Origin: Tetramitus jugosus
Taxonomy: Eukaryota > Heterolobosea > Eutetramitea > Acrasida > Vahlkampfiidae
Length of the DNA stretch: 64,000 nucleotides
Direction: 5' to 3'
Assembly (NCBI GenBank): GCA_937625935.1
Contig: OW569388.1
Location: 248,001-312,000, forward strand
Made by a program: the position numbers and the translations under genes. Shown piece by piece: positions 49,059-58,399 of the stretch (the first letter of the stretch is position 1; each line of letters begins with the position of its first letter). The notes below the pieces were generated by a model. It was not told where the DNA came from, searched no databases, and saw only the letters and a list, made by a program, of their open reading frames with translations.

Positions 49059-50954
49059 ATGTTACTGAGACAATTAACATTGAGCAACAATAGTCAAAAA
49101 TCGACTAGACACATCACAATGATCAACAACAAACATTATCATCATCAGTATCACACCATTTCTTCCTTGTTTGCTGCCGTTCGTCGGAGTCCCACGAGCG
49201 CGCCAAAATCAAACAAAATTCCGCCTCCACTGGCATTTGAACCGCCAAAACCAGCTCCGCACACGGTTTACAAGAGACGGATAAGAGAATCATTGACAGT
49301 GACTGCACCAGTAACTGCTGCTGAAAGCTTTTTGCAACAAAATTCTTCCTTCCACACCAACGCACCATTCAACAACAAGTATAATGCCAACAACAACAAA
49401 AGCTCTTCATCATATATTGCTCGTAATCAACGAGCGCTAGAGCTTATCCAAGAAAAAGAGCTACAACAACAACAACAGTCCTTATCACTATCATCAACAA
49501 CAACAGAAGAAAAAGAAAATGAATCATTCTTTGTCAAACATTTTTCCAAGCAATACCCTCAAGTCATTGAATGTCTCAAGAAGGAGTTCAAGATTGAAAA
49601 TCCATCCACCATTCAACAATTGGTCATGCCAGAGCTATTGAAGGGCAATGATGTTCTCTGTGCAGCTCAAACGGGTACGGGAAAAACCTTGAGTTATGTT
49701 TTGCCACTGTTGATTCGCATGAAAAATGATGAGTCATCAGTAGAGTCGCGTCTTAAGAGACCAAAGATCATTATTCTGGTTCCTAGTCGCGAACTTGCAT
49801 CACAAGTTGCTTCCATTGTCAAGAAATTTGCACATTATCTAAAGTTTCGTTGCGTTTGTTTGCGCAGTGATTTGGAAAATGTGAGAATGAAGCGTGATTT
49901 GAACACAAAGGTTGATGTCGTTGTCAGTACACCAGGTGTCTTTATCAAGTTGCACGACAAGGGAGCCCTTCACTACACTGACATTCGTTATGTGGTGGTG
50001 GATGAAGCTGATACTCTGTTGTCCAAGGATTTCAAGCAAGAATTGACTGAACATATTCTTGTGCCGTGTAGAGACAGAGAGATTCACAATGAGAAGCAGT
50101 TGCAACGCGTTCAATTTTGTTTTGCACTGGCGACGTACAATAGTGAGATTCAGAACTATATGGCAGAATATTTCCCGCGAATGAAATTGTTGGCCACTCC
50201 TAAATTGCATCACAATCACAAGAATATTGCTCAAAAGTTTATTACGGTGCCTGGTCATGACAAGATTAAGCATTTGTTGCCGTTGATCCAGGGCGAAACA
50301 AGTGAGAATAGAACCATTGTCTTTTGTGGCACAGTAAACAGTTGCAGAGCTGTTCATTATGCACTCAAGGAGGCTGGAATCTTTGCTGCTTGTTATCACA
50401 GTGAGATACCAGCAGAGAAGCAAGCAGAGGAGTACGAGTCCTTTTCAAAGGGAGAAACACATATTATGGTGTGCACGGATCTTGCATCGAGAGGTCTGGA
50501 TATCGCCAGTGTGAGACATGTGGTCATGTTTGATTTCCCTCTGAACACTGTGGATTATTTGCATCGTGTGGGTCGTACAGGTCGCTTTGGCGCTCCAGGT
50601 AGAGTCACTTCACTAGTCAATCGTCCAAGAGAGATTGCTCTAGCAAAGGAAATTGAGAAGCGTATTCAATCCAACACTTCACTCGAAGGTGTGTCATCGA
50701 ATCCAAAGGATTTTGTCCGAACAACAAACCAAGCCAAGAAGGGCAGTGCGCTGTCGAGTCAAAAGCAAGCTCAAAAGGGCAAGAGAGCCCTGTACTGGGA
50801 AAGACAAAAGCTCAAGGAAAAGCTCAAGGTGACCAAGTTGCAGAGCCGAATCGGAAACAAACAGGGCCCACGTCGAGTACGACCAGTAGGTGCCAAGGGC
50901 TCCTTTGATCTTGCACTCGATGCCATCTCTATTCCAAATCCATCCCCACAATAA
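49059..50954 (+). CDS. DEAD-box RNA helicase, probably mitochondrial, 631 aa
   Basis: Two in-frame ATGs compete: 48993 and 49059. The second (MLLRQLTLSNNSQKSTRHITM) gives a basic, Ser/Asn-rich N-terminus without acids, the usual form of a mitochondrial presequence, and is preferred. The helicase motifs are in order: Q-motif region (IQQLVMPELL), AQTGTGKT (about 201-208), PSRELA, STPG, DEAD in VVDEADTLL (about 313), ALATYN in place of SAT, IVFCGT, CTDLASRGLD and HRVGRTGRFG. The C-terminus is Lys/Arg-rich, suited to RNA binding. It should remodel RNA with ATP, possibly in mitoribosome assembly or transcript processing. Confidence 0.88.
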   Translation: MLLRQLTLSNNSQKSTRHITMINNKHYHHQYHTISSLFAAVRRSPTSAPKSNKIPPPLAFEPPKPAPHTVYKRRIRESLTVTAPVTAAESFLQQNSSFHTNAPFNNKYNANNNKSSSSYIARNQRALELIQEKELQQQQQSLSLSSTTTEEKENESFFVKHFSKQYPQVIECLKKEFKIENPSTIQQLVMPELLKGNDVLCAAQTGTGKTLSYVLPLLIRMKNDESSVESRLKRPKIIILVPSRELASQVASIVKKFAHYLKFRCVCLRSDLENVRMKRDLNTKVDVVVSTPGVFIKLHDKGALHYTDIRYVVVDEADTLLSKDFKQELTEHILVPCRDREIHNEKQLQRVQFCFALATYNSEIQNYMAEYFPRMKLLATPKLHHNHKNIAQKFITVPGHDKIKHLLPLIQGETSENRTIVFCGTVNSCRAVHYALKEAGIFAACYHSEIPAEKQAEEYESFSKGETHIMVCTDLASRGLDIASVRHVVMFDFPLNTVDYLHRVGRTGRFGAPGRVTSLVNRPREIALAKEIEKRIQSNTSLEGVSSNPKDFVRTTNQAKKGSALSSQKQAQKGKRALYWERQKLKEKLKVTKLQSRIGNKQGPRRVRPVGAKGSFDLALDAISIPNPSPQ

Positions 50955-51106
50955 AACCACAACCAAATGATATGGTGGAAAAATAATTCAATCGTGAAAA
51001 CTGTAGTCTGTTTGTGACCTGCTTATCAGATTCGGACTCTTGACGAACACTCTGAAGAGTTCGTGCTTATGTCATTTGAAACAAACAACAAACAACAAAG
51101 ACGCGT

Positions 51107-52717
51107 ATGTTCAATCGTTTATTCTCTAGAAACAAGAAGAAGTCATGTGGAGAGAAGAATTCTCCACAAGACAGTGATAATTCAATTTCGGCACCTGTCG
51201 TCGTGCCTACTCAGCAAAATCATCAAAACGAGAACAAGATGCAGTATGATTTTGGAACACTAGCAGTTCATTATGATCGGAACGTGGAACCATTGTGTTC
51301 GGATGTCGCTCCTCCGCTTCACTTTTCCACGACGTATGACTTGGCGCCAAATTTGCGATCGGAACATGTTTACGGTCGAGTTCGTATGTATTTCCGAAGC
51401 TGAATGAATGAACTCTGATAGAAATAAATATAGTATGCAATATCCTTGAGCTAACAACTCTTTCATTAATATCTAGATAATGCCACGAGAGAAAGAGTCG
51501 AAGCTGTGTTGGGTCGCTTGGAAGGCAGTGAACAATTTGGTGCAGTAACGTACGCCAGTGGTCAAACAGCTACTTTTTCTTTGCTGTATCATTTGAGACC
51601 AAAGAAAGTGTACATTAACAAGGATGAAGGTTATTGGGGTACTCAGGAAGTCATTCATAGCTTTCAAAAGTTTATAAAGTCGTATTCTGATCGTGCTGTT
51701 CGTGAATCGTTTGCTCACTATCAGACTCTTTCTGATTCTGTTGAGCAAGAAGAGCAACAAGGTGAAACAAAGCAAGAGACAACTCAAGAACAAACGGGAG
51801 AACAACAAGGTGCAATTACTTCAAACGGACATGACCAACAACCAAAGAGAACGCTCACTATGCAAAACGTATCGGAAGGTATTGATATCCTGGAGTTGAG
51901 TTCTCTCTCGGAAACAGAAAAGGAACAAGAAGAGTTGTCCCAAAACAGCGAGGAACAAGCATCGAGAAGAGTACCGTACGCTGGAATTGTCATCTGGTTA
52001 GAAACTCCAAGAAATCCACGCTGTTTACTGGAAGACATTGAACGATACACAAAGATTGCTCACCGAATAGGTGCCATGGTCGTAGTGGACTCTACATTTG
52101 CTTCTCCAGTGTTGCAGCAACCGCTCTTACTTGGTGCTGATTATGTCGTTCACAGTTGTACAAAGTTTATCGGAGGTCATTCAGATTTATTGGCTGCAGT
52201 GGTTGTTGCGAGAAATGAGTCCATGGGATATCGTCTCAGATCTGAAAGATCAACCTTTGGTCAGAATATGGGCAGCATGGAAAGTTGGTTGCTTCTCAGA
52301 TCTCTCAAAACATTGGAGGTGCGTGTGCTACGACAATCTGCATCTGCCACTGAACTTGCCCTGTGGTTCGAGAGTCAAATTAACAATGACGAAACGAAAA
52401 AGAGAGTGACAAAGGTGTGGTATCCATTGCAATCCTCTCATCCAGAGGACTATGCCATTTGTCAAAAGCAAATGGGAGGAAGGGGACCTGGTATACTGAG
52501 CATTGAGCTGGACACGCAGCAACATGCACAAAATTTGCCTTCCAAGCTCAAATTTGTCATTAACGCTACTTCGCTGGGTGCAGTGGAATCATTGATTGAT
52601 TATCGACATCAGTGGGACTCACATGAATCACCTACACTATTACGTATTTCTGTTGGATTAGAATCAAGCAGAGATTTGATCAACGATTTCAAGCAGGCAA
52701 TTTTGGCCTTGCAATAA
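51107..52717 (+). CDS. cystathionine gamma-synthase/lyase family PLP enzyme with acidic insert, 505 aa
   Basis: Exons 51107-51383 and 51477-52717; the 93-nt intron interrupts a codon after its first base and, once removed, restores YGRVHNATRERVEAVL, the family's YSR-NPT block. The PLP lysine lies in HSCTKFIGGHSD (about residue 319), with IWLETPRNP before it and NMGSMESWLLLRSLKT after it, as in Cys/Met-metabolism PLP enzymes. It may form or cleave cystathionine or release H2S or methanethiol; the exact reaction is not decidable. Between about 175 and 259 there is a Glu/Gln-rich insertion absent from the family core. The first 45 residues are Lys/Arg/Ser/Gln-rich and may be a targeting or disordered extension. 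Confidence 0.88.
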
Positions 52718-52783
52718 AAATTTTTCGCAGAACAAATCACTCGTAAAAGGCCTTGTTATCAATTGCAATTCCCTACCAAATAT

Positions 52784-53932
52784 TCACTCCATTGGTTCGC
52801 TTTCATCCTCATTTATCAAACTTCGCAAATCAATATCGGTTTCACAATCCTTCACATCGCAAAGATAGAGTGCATGACCGGGAACGACAGTCAAATGCGT
52901 CTGAAAACTCCTATCATCTCTCAATCGTTTCAAGTCTTCCAACGACAATTTTCCTTCGCCTACCTTGATTAGAGCTGCAACCATGTATCGAATTTGATTG
53001 TGCAAAAAGGATTGACCTTTCACGTGGAACTGAATCTCTCGCACTTGCTTCTTCTTCTCTTCACCAAAACTGTTGACAATAAATTGTGGAATCGGCTCTT
53101 CCAACACATCGAATTGATGAATGAGACGAACAGGGTTCTTTCGTGTGCGCACCAGCGAACTAATCTTGCAAAAATTGGAAAAATTGTGTTGTCCAACGAG
53201 CATGGATGCTCCCTGTTTCATTCGATCCAAATCCATCTTTTGATCCTTGCGTATAAAGTGCACTTGATTATGCAACAATGGATGATCCATAATCTGTGCA
53301 TCAAACTCCCTTGCAGTGTGTTCAATGACGCGATACACATACGTTCTTTCATAGGCACAGTACCGAGAGATGAAAAAACTTGGAACGAGCTTGACTTGAT
53401 TGACTCTCAAATGATTCACTTGATTCATTGTTCTCAATTGAGAATTGAGAGCTTTTTGAATCATATTGGGAGTAATGGACTCTGAGTGTGTCACATCCAC
53501 ATGACAAGTGTTGCACAGAGCATGGACTTGAGCATCTGTGCGTGAAGAACCAAAAATCTTGATGTTGCTTGTCTGTGCTTCCACAAACAAATCATTCAGT
53601 GCATTGAAGCACTCTTGTAAAGTTCCTTGGACGGTTAAATTTTGGCGCGAAAAAATCTCCGCTGTAAACATGTGCTTGTTTTTCTCCGTTTTCACTATCG
53701 GAGTATTTTGAACTTGAAAACCAGAAAACATGCAACCATTGTAGCTGAAGCTAATCTTGTATCGAAACGTTCTTTTTTGAGTTTTTTGATCTTGATCATC
53801 GATGATTGGTGTTGTGTGGCTATTGGAAGAATAACATGATTGATTATTTTTTCTAAAAAGGCAAGCAGTATGCTGAAAATTTGTGTTTCTGATTGCTTGA
53901 AGTGATCTTTTCACACGAGACAATTTTTGCAT
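52784..53932 (-). CDS. TruA-type tRNA pseudouridine synthase, 382 aa
   Basis: ATG 53932 to 52784. The catalytic motif is SSRTDAQVHA (catalytic Asp at about residue 133), matching the family's GRTDAGVHA. Other family blocks are the YRVSFSYNG-type opening strand (YKISFSYNGCMFSGFQ), TVQGTLQECFNAL, RTYVYRV, LVGQHNFSNFC and the C-terminal FLHNQIRYMVAALIKVGEGKLS. TruA and its eukaryotic relatives convert uridines at tRNA positions 38-40 or, for the Pus1 group, other positions. The first 50 residues are rich in basic residues and Ser/Asn with few acids, so import into mitochondria is plausible. Confidence 0.9.
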   Translation of the reverse strand: MQKLSRVKRSLQAIRNTNFQHTACLFRKNNQSCYSSNSHTTPIIDDQDQKTQKRTFRYKISFSYNGCMFSGFQVQNTPIVKTEKNKHMFTAEIFSRQNLTVQGTLQECFNALNDLFVEAQTSNIKIFGSSRTDAQVHALCNTCHVDVTHSESITPNMIQKALNSQLRTMNQVNHLRVNQVKLVPSFFISRYCAYERTYVYRVIEHTAREFDAQIMDHPLLHNQVHFIRKDQKMDLDRMKQGASMLVGQHNFSNFCKISSLVRTRKNPVRLIHQFDVLEEPIPQFIVNSFGEEKKKQVREIQFHVKGQSFLHNQIRYMVAALIKVGEGKLSLEDLKRLRDDRSFQTHLTVVPGHALYLCDVKDCETDIDLRSLINEDESEPME

Positions 53933-53947
53933 TTTGTTTCTTTGCGA

Positions 53948-54099
53948 TGGCGGAGTTATGGAGGAGAAAAGAAAAAACTTATTGTGCCGCCAAAAATATT
54001 TCCTTTTGGGCTGGCACCGTTACGTTCATTACAGGTGAAGAAGTTCGTGTAGAAATTGTCCATAACAGAAGCTTTGAGACAGTTAAAATCATAGAATGA
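53948..54099 (+). CDS. possible small protein, 50 aa
   Basis: An ORF beginning MAELWRRKEKTY. Its second half (FWAGTVTFITGEEVRVEIV) could form a small beta barrel. Its ATG lies only 15 bases from the divergent TruA start, which would squeeze both 5' UTRs, and the frame is short. I list it because the sequence is not low complexity and its composition resembles protein; it may equally be chance. Confidence 0.25.
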
Positions 54100-54226
54100 A
54101 GAAAATGAACAATATGAGTGTATGTAGCTTCTTTCCTCTTTTGTAAACACCTTCTGTGTGTGAGTAAAGTACTCTGACTCCATCTGTTGTGTGGTTGTGT
54201 GGAGATACCTATAGTTTCAATCTCCA

Positions 54227-55741
54227 ATGGATCATTCTTATCACTATGTCGATGAAGATGAAGAATTGAATGACCACAGTTTCTCCAAACCCCCGAGGAC
54301 CAAGAGCGCTCATGTTGTACCGCTGAGTCATCAGCAACCTCCGACTCCTCAAAATCCATATCTCTATGGTATTCCATCGAATCAAGCACAATCAGGACCT
54401 CAGCAAGTGTTACAGCAACAGCAGTTTCAACAACAAAAGCAGCAACAAAGTTTGAATAATTCTCATTTGAGCGACAGAAGTTTCCAGCAAGACGTGAGCA
54501 CTTACAATGAGAGAATAAAGCAATTGACTGCATTTAGTCATTCCAAGACTCAATTGGCAGAACAATTGCAACAGGACTTGAAGAGAGCTAATATGGAAAA
54601 TGATCAATTGCAACAAGAAATAGAACTGTTGAAGAGGGAGTGTTCCGTCAAGCAACAACTTCAAAAAGACTTGGAGAAACAAGCAAGGGTCGAAGAAACT
54701 CTCAGAAGAGAGTTGGGTGAGTTGAAAGATGACCACAACCGGAAAACGTCAGAGTTACTTGAGATACAAAGTGTTCAAGATGAACTGTTAAAGGCAATTG
54801 CTGAGAACAAGTTGAAGCTTGAAGAACAAGCAGGAAAGAGCCGAGGAACCGAAAACGAAATCAATCAACTCACAAAGGAGAGAGATCGACTAGAGTTGTT
54901 GGTATCATCTATGGAGAATGAGAGAAAGAGCTACGAGAGAAATCTAATGGATCAGAGAAGGGATTTGACAGAAATCATGGAACAAAGAGAGAGAGAAAGC
55001 CAAGAACACATCGATGGTATCTCAGAAAAGCTGTCGCATTACACAGAACTCTCATCAAAACTCGAAGAGGAATTAAGTGATGCTCGGAACGAGATTGATT
55101 ACTTGAAGGATATTTCAGGCAGGGCACAAAGCTTGGAGGAGCAAGTGAAAAAGCTGTCCCACACATGCAAAAACACCGAATCAGAGAGAGATTCACTGTT
55201 GACAGCAGAACGAGGATATCAAGACACAATCTCTCAACTGGAGGGTTCTTTGTTGCACCAACAGAGTTACACCCAGAAATTGGAGTTGAAACTAGACGAA
55301 ATGAAGAAGGATGTTGACACAAAGGCTCAACACATCACGAATATGAAGTCTCAGATCAATCAATTGAGTGAAACCAGAACCCAAGAAAAGAATCACAATG
55401 AGTTACATGTTCAGAGCTTGTTGAAGATTCTCCAGAGTTTGAAGGTTGAGATAAGTAAGAAGGATGAAATCATTGCTACTCAAAAACTAACTGATCCTGT
55501 ACTACTACCGACAAAGTCAGACAACAACTCGGAAAATGAACGATTGAAGCGAGAACTGAAGTCGTGCCAAGAAGTGATCTCAACTTTGAAGAATACCAAT
55601 TCCAAACTTGAGGAAAGGCTGGAGAAGGATCATAAGATTATCAGCGCACTTGAGGCCAAGTTGAACAAAGTTAAGGAGGATCGCAATCTCCTAGCAGAAA
55701 TTGTGAGCAGCTTCAAGAACAAAAACAAAGCCAATCAATAG
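54227..55741 (+). CDS. coiled-coil protein, 504 aa
   Basis: ATG 54227 to TAG 55741. The first 75 residues are Pro/Gln/Ser/His-rich. From about residue 80 to 500 the sequence is one long Glu/Lys/Gln/Leu coiled coil, with heptads such as LQQEIELLKRECSVKQQL and LEERLEKDHKIISALEAKL and brief breaks near 285-300 and 415-430. No other domain. Proteins like this serve as structural rods, for example at basal bodies, the Golgi or the cytoskeleton, but the sequence does not say which. Codon use is even along its length and there is no intron. Confidence 0.75.
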   Translation: MDHSYHYVDEDEELNDHSFSKPPRTKSAHVVPLSHQQPPTPQNPYLYGIPSNQAQSGPQQVLQQQQFQQQKQQQSLNNSHLSDRSFQQDVSTYNERIKQLTAFSHSKTQLAEQLQQDLKRANMENDQLQQEIELLKRECSVKQQLQKDLEKQARVEETLRRELGELKDDHNRKTSELLEIQSVQDELLKAIAENKLKLEEQAGKSRGTENEINQLTKERDRLELLVSSMENERKSYERNLMDQRRDLTEIMEQRERESQEHIDGISEKLSHYTELSSKLEEELSDARNEIDYLKDISGRAQSLEEQVKKLSHTCKNTESERDSLLTAERGYQDTISQLEGSLLHQQSYTQKLELKLDEMKKDVDTKAQHITNMKSQINQLSETRTQEKNHNELHVQSLLKILQSLKVEISKKDEIIATQKLTDPVLLPTKSDNNSENERLKRELKSCQEVISTLKNTNSKLEERLEKDHKIISALEAKLNKVKEDRNLLAEIVSSFKNKNKANQ

Positions 55742-55863
55742 TAAAATTGAATTATGTCTCAAGATCCTGCCAGGTCTGGATTTCCCCCACTTCTAATAAC
55801 ATTTTACTCAGTAAGAGTAAAAACAATCCAAACCATCAAATATCCACCACATCACCGAAAAAC

Positions 55864-57852
55864 ATGCGATCATTTTGTCCAAACGGAACAGTTGACCCAC
55901 AGCAGCACTTTTTTGTGAGTCCCACGAAATGGAATGAAGAACATCTACTTCCTAGGCTACTCAATGGAGCTGACACAGCGCTTATTGCACCCAGTCAAAC
56001 TGGTAAGACAACAAGAGTCGCCACTTTGAAGCAACAATTATTGACTTGTGATACAGTTCTTCCCCTCTATGTTGACATTTCTATGGTAGTAACCAGTCAG
56101 TCTCCATTCTTCGACAGTTTTGTTCGTTCACTGAGGGATGCCATACTAGTCTCAACCCATCATCATCATGTTAATATCACAGCAAAGGATTGGGGAACAC
56201 TCTTTAGGGCTGAAAATGATTGGTTTTTTGGAAAGGAAGTCATTCTTCTCTTGGATGAAATCGATGCGTTAAGTGCAAGTAGTAATCAAGAGCGACTCCT
56301 ATTTCTATCAGCACTAAGGAGTATTAAGCAAAGTCGTATTGAATCGTCAATCTATGGCTTGCGCTCTGTACTCATTGTCACAAATCACTTGGGTACTTAT
56401 TTGCAAGATACTATCGGTAACTCGCCATTTAATATCAATGATATGCTTGAAGCACCATATTTTACGCAAGAAGAATTTAATTCATTATTGGGTCAGTATG
56501 AAACACAAGAACAGATCACAATTAATGACAAAATCAAAACGGACATGTATAAGAACACATGTGGTGCTCAAGGGTTATCAGTGATGTACGCAAGTAATTT
56601 TCATTATCTCAGACAGAGAGAAGAAAGAAATCCATCCTTTTCTGACTGGCTTAACTTCTCCAACTCCAATGATTTTGTCACGAGAATCATGACATACCCT
56701 AATTACTCACGAATGATTCGAATGATCGAGGGCGATAATGAGAGCAAACAAGTTTTGGTACAAATGTTTTATGCTCCTGATCGAGTACAAAAAATCCCTG
56801 CAAATTTGATTACCTCTAATGCTTTGTTGAAGAGTGGAGTCTTCGCTAATCCATTTGTTCGCACCTTAATTGCCAGTTCATTATATTCTCCATCTCCACC
56901 CAGTATCTATGCATTTCCACTGAACGGAGAGCGCGTAGATATGTACCAAGTTATTTGTGATGCTATTTCATGTATGAATCCATTGGAGATTGCTGGTGCA
57001 CCTAAAAAGAAGAAGACTTATTGTTTGCAAAATCCAATAGACAAAGGACCCAAAGAGATTGTTTATGTGCTTGCCTTTAAGAGAGCTTTGGAGAATATGC
57101 TTATGAATTATAGGCTTCAAATACACCCAGAATATGAGGTGGAGGGTAAATCGTGTGATATGGTCTTATCAATCCACGGGGAAACAATAGCAATAGAACA
57201 CGGTGCAAACTTGATTGTGACTCCAAAAAGCAAAGAAAGAATGAGTGTAGAGCACCATGTTAAATCACAAGCCGAATATTACCATACTGGTTTAAAAGCA
57301 CATCAAACGTGGATGATAAATTGGACTACAGTTCCAAATGGTCATGGAGCTCAGCAAGTTCAATATTACTTTCCCAAGTCTGACACGGTAAACACCTTGT
57401 ACATTTACCATGATACACTATTCAAGAAGATTGAAGTAGAATCGAAGATGCACTCGATTACTATTGATATACCATTTCTTGACCTCAAAGCTCGAGATCA
57501 CAATTATGAATCACAATTGTCCCAAAGAATATTAGAGCCAGAATCGAAGAGGAGAAAGTATAATCATTTGTCCTTTCCGAATACTTCAGTCTCGCATGAA
57601 GCAAGTAAGCGCTATATCAAAGTTAGAAAACATGAAAAAAAGAAGGGTAGCATTCTAGTAGATGTATCTGATGAGGTTAAAGATGTTACTGCTTTGTTGG
57701 ACTTGATATGTGAGAAATTAACTGAAGATAAGGGAACAAGGGTTACATTGAGAACTGCCGATGAGGATGAATCTTTGATACAGGACTTGAAACACTTGCA
57801 ATTTGGCAAGTTGTATCATGCCCTCAAACAAGACCAAGAGGATATGTATTAG
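55864..57852 (+). CDS. AAA-type P-loop ATPase with nuclease-like C-terminus (Crinkler-effector-like), 662 aa
   Basis: The longer frame starts at a TTG; the first ATG is 55864 (MRSFCPNGT). An alternative is a first exon at 55754-55810 (MSQDPARSG) spliced with GTAAGA to CAG at 55902. The ATPase has Walker A APSQTGKTTR (about 42-51), Walker B VILLLDEIDAL (about 125-135) and the SPFNI block followed by YFTQEEFNSLLGQY, as in the AAA_35-like ATPase families. The region about 419-489 has EYEVEGKSCDMVL, then TIAIEHGANLIV, then KSQAEYY, the strand and acid pattern of a PD-(D/E)XK fold, with His where Lys is usual. ATPase plus REase-like nuclease is the plan of Crinkler-type effectors and related mobile elements. 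Confidence 0.65.
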   Translation: MRSFCPNGTVDPQQHFFVSPTKWNEEHLLPRLLNGADTALIAPSQTGKTTRVATLKQQLLTCDTVLPLYVDISMVVTSQSPFFDSFVRSLRDAILVSTHHHHVNITAKDWGTLFRAENDWFFGKEVILLLDEIDALSASSNQERLLFLSALRSIKQSRIESSIYGLRSVLIVTNHLGTYLQDTIGNSPFNINDMLEAPYFTQEEFNSLLGQYETQEQITINDKIKTDMYKNTCGAQGLSVMYASNFHYLRQREERNPSFSDWLNFSNSNDFVTRIMTYPNYSRMIRMIEGDNESKQVLVQMFYAPDRVQKIPANLITSNALLKSGVFANPFVRTLIASSLYSPSPPSIYAFPLNGERVDMYQVICDAISCMNPLEIAGAPKKKKTYCLQNPIDKGPKEIVYVLAFKRALENMLMNYRLQIHPEYEVEGKSCDMVLSIHGETIAIEHGANLIVTPKSKERMSVEHHVKSQAEYYHTGLKAHQTWMINWTTVPNGHGAQQVQYYFPKSDTVNTLYIYHDTLFKKIEVESKMHSITIDIPFLDLKARDHNYESQLSQRILEPESKRRKYNHLSFPNTSVSHEASKRYIKVRKHEKKKGSILVDVSDEVKDVTALLDLICEKLTEDKGTRVTLRTADEDESLIQDLKHLQFGKLYHALKQDQEDMY

Positions 57853-58399
57853 GAAACCTCCTTCGTCGACAGACAGCAATTTAAATCTTAGGTTCTAGAA
57901 TTTATATTACTGTAAATACTTTGATTCTGTTCTTTGTACGAATTGAATTTTGACAACGACCAACCATTATCATATTTTGGATCCAATTTTCTGCCAACAT
58001 TCTAGCGAACCGACCCTCATCCAATGAATCTTACCATTGACAGTAAAGTTATCTCAAAGGCCTTTTTATCCAGTTTTGCCTCAATCTCATCGGCGCAAGT
58101 TCCTATTCTTTGTCAATGTCACAATACTGAATAGAACTTGATCATATTTGCAAACTCTCTCTGAATCGAGAGAATGATTGCTCAGATATCTCACAGTATT
58201 GTTGTTGAACATCGTCGGTCATTTGCTTACATTTTTCCGAGTCCAAAAGATAGATTGGAGGGACAGGGCAGCTGACATGAATTGAACCAGTTGGTTTCGG
58301 AGTTCGCGGAATTCAAATGCGCCAGAGACTACCTGTCGAGCGAGATAACCCTGCTGAGCGAATACGCATATTTCACACGCACGAAACAAAACAAACTCC
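57853..58399. other. 547-base gap between the ATPase and beta-helix genes
   Basis: No supported gene. It should contain the 3' end of the ATPase gene and the promoter of the beta-helix gene. A/C-rich sequence stands just before the next ATG. No tRNA or repeat found. Confidence 0.4.

Noticed and set aside
53979-54533. 184-aa minus-strand open frame
   Set aside because: It runs antisense to the start of the coiled-coil gene, has no recognisable content, and its length is explained by the opposite-strand codon bias.
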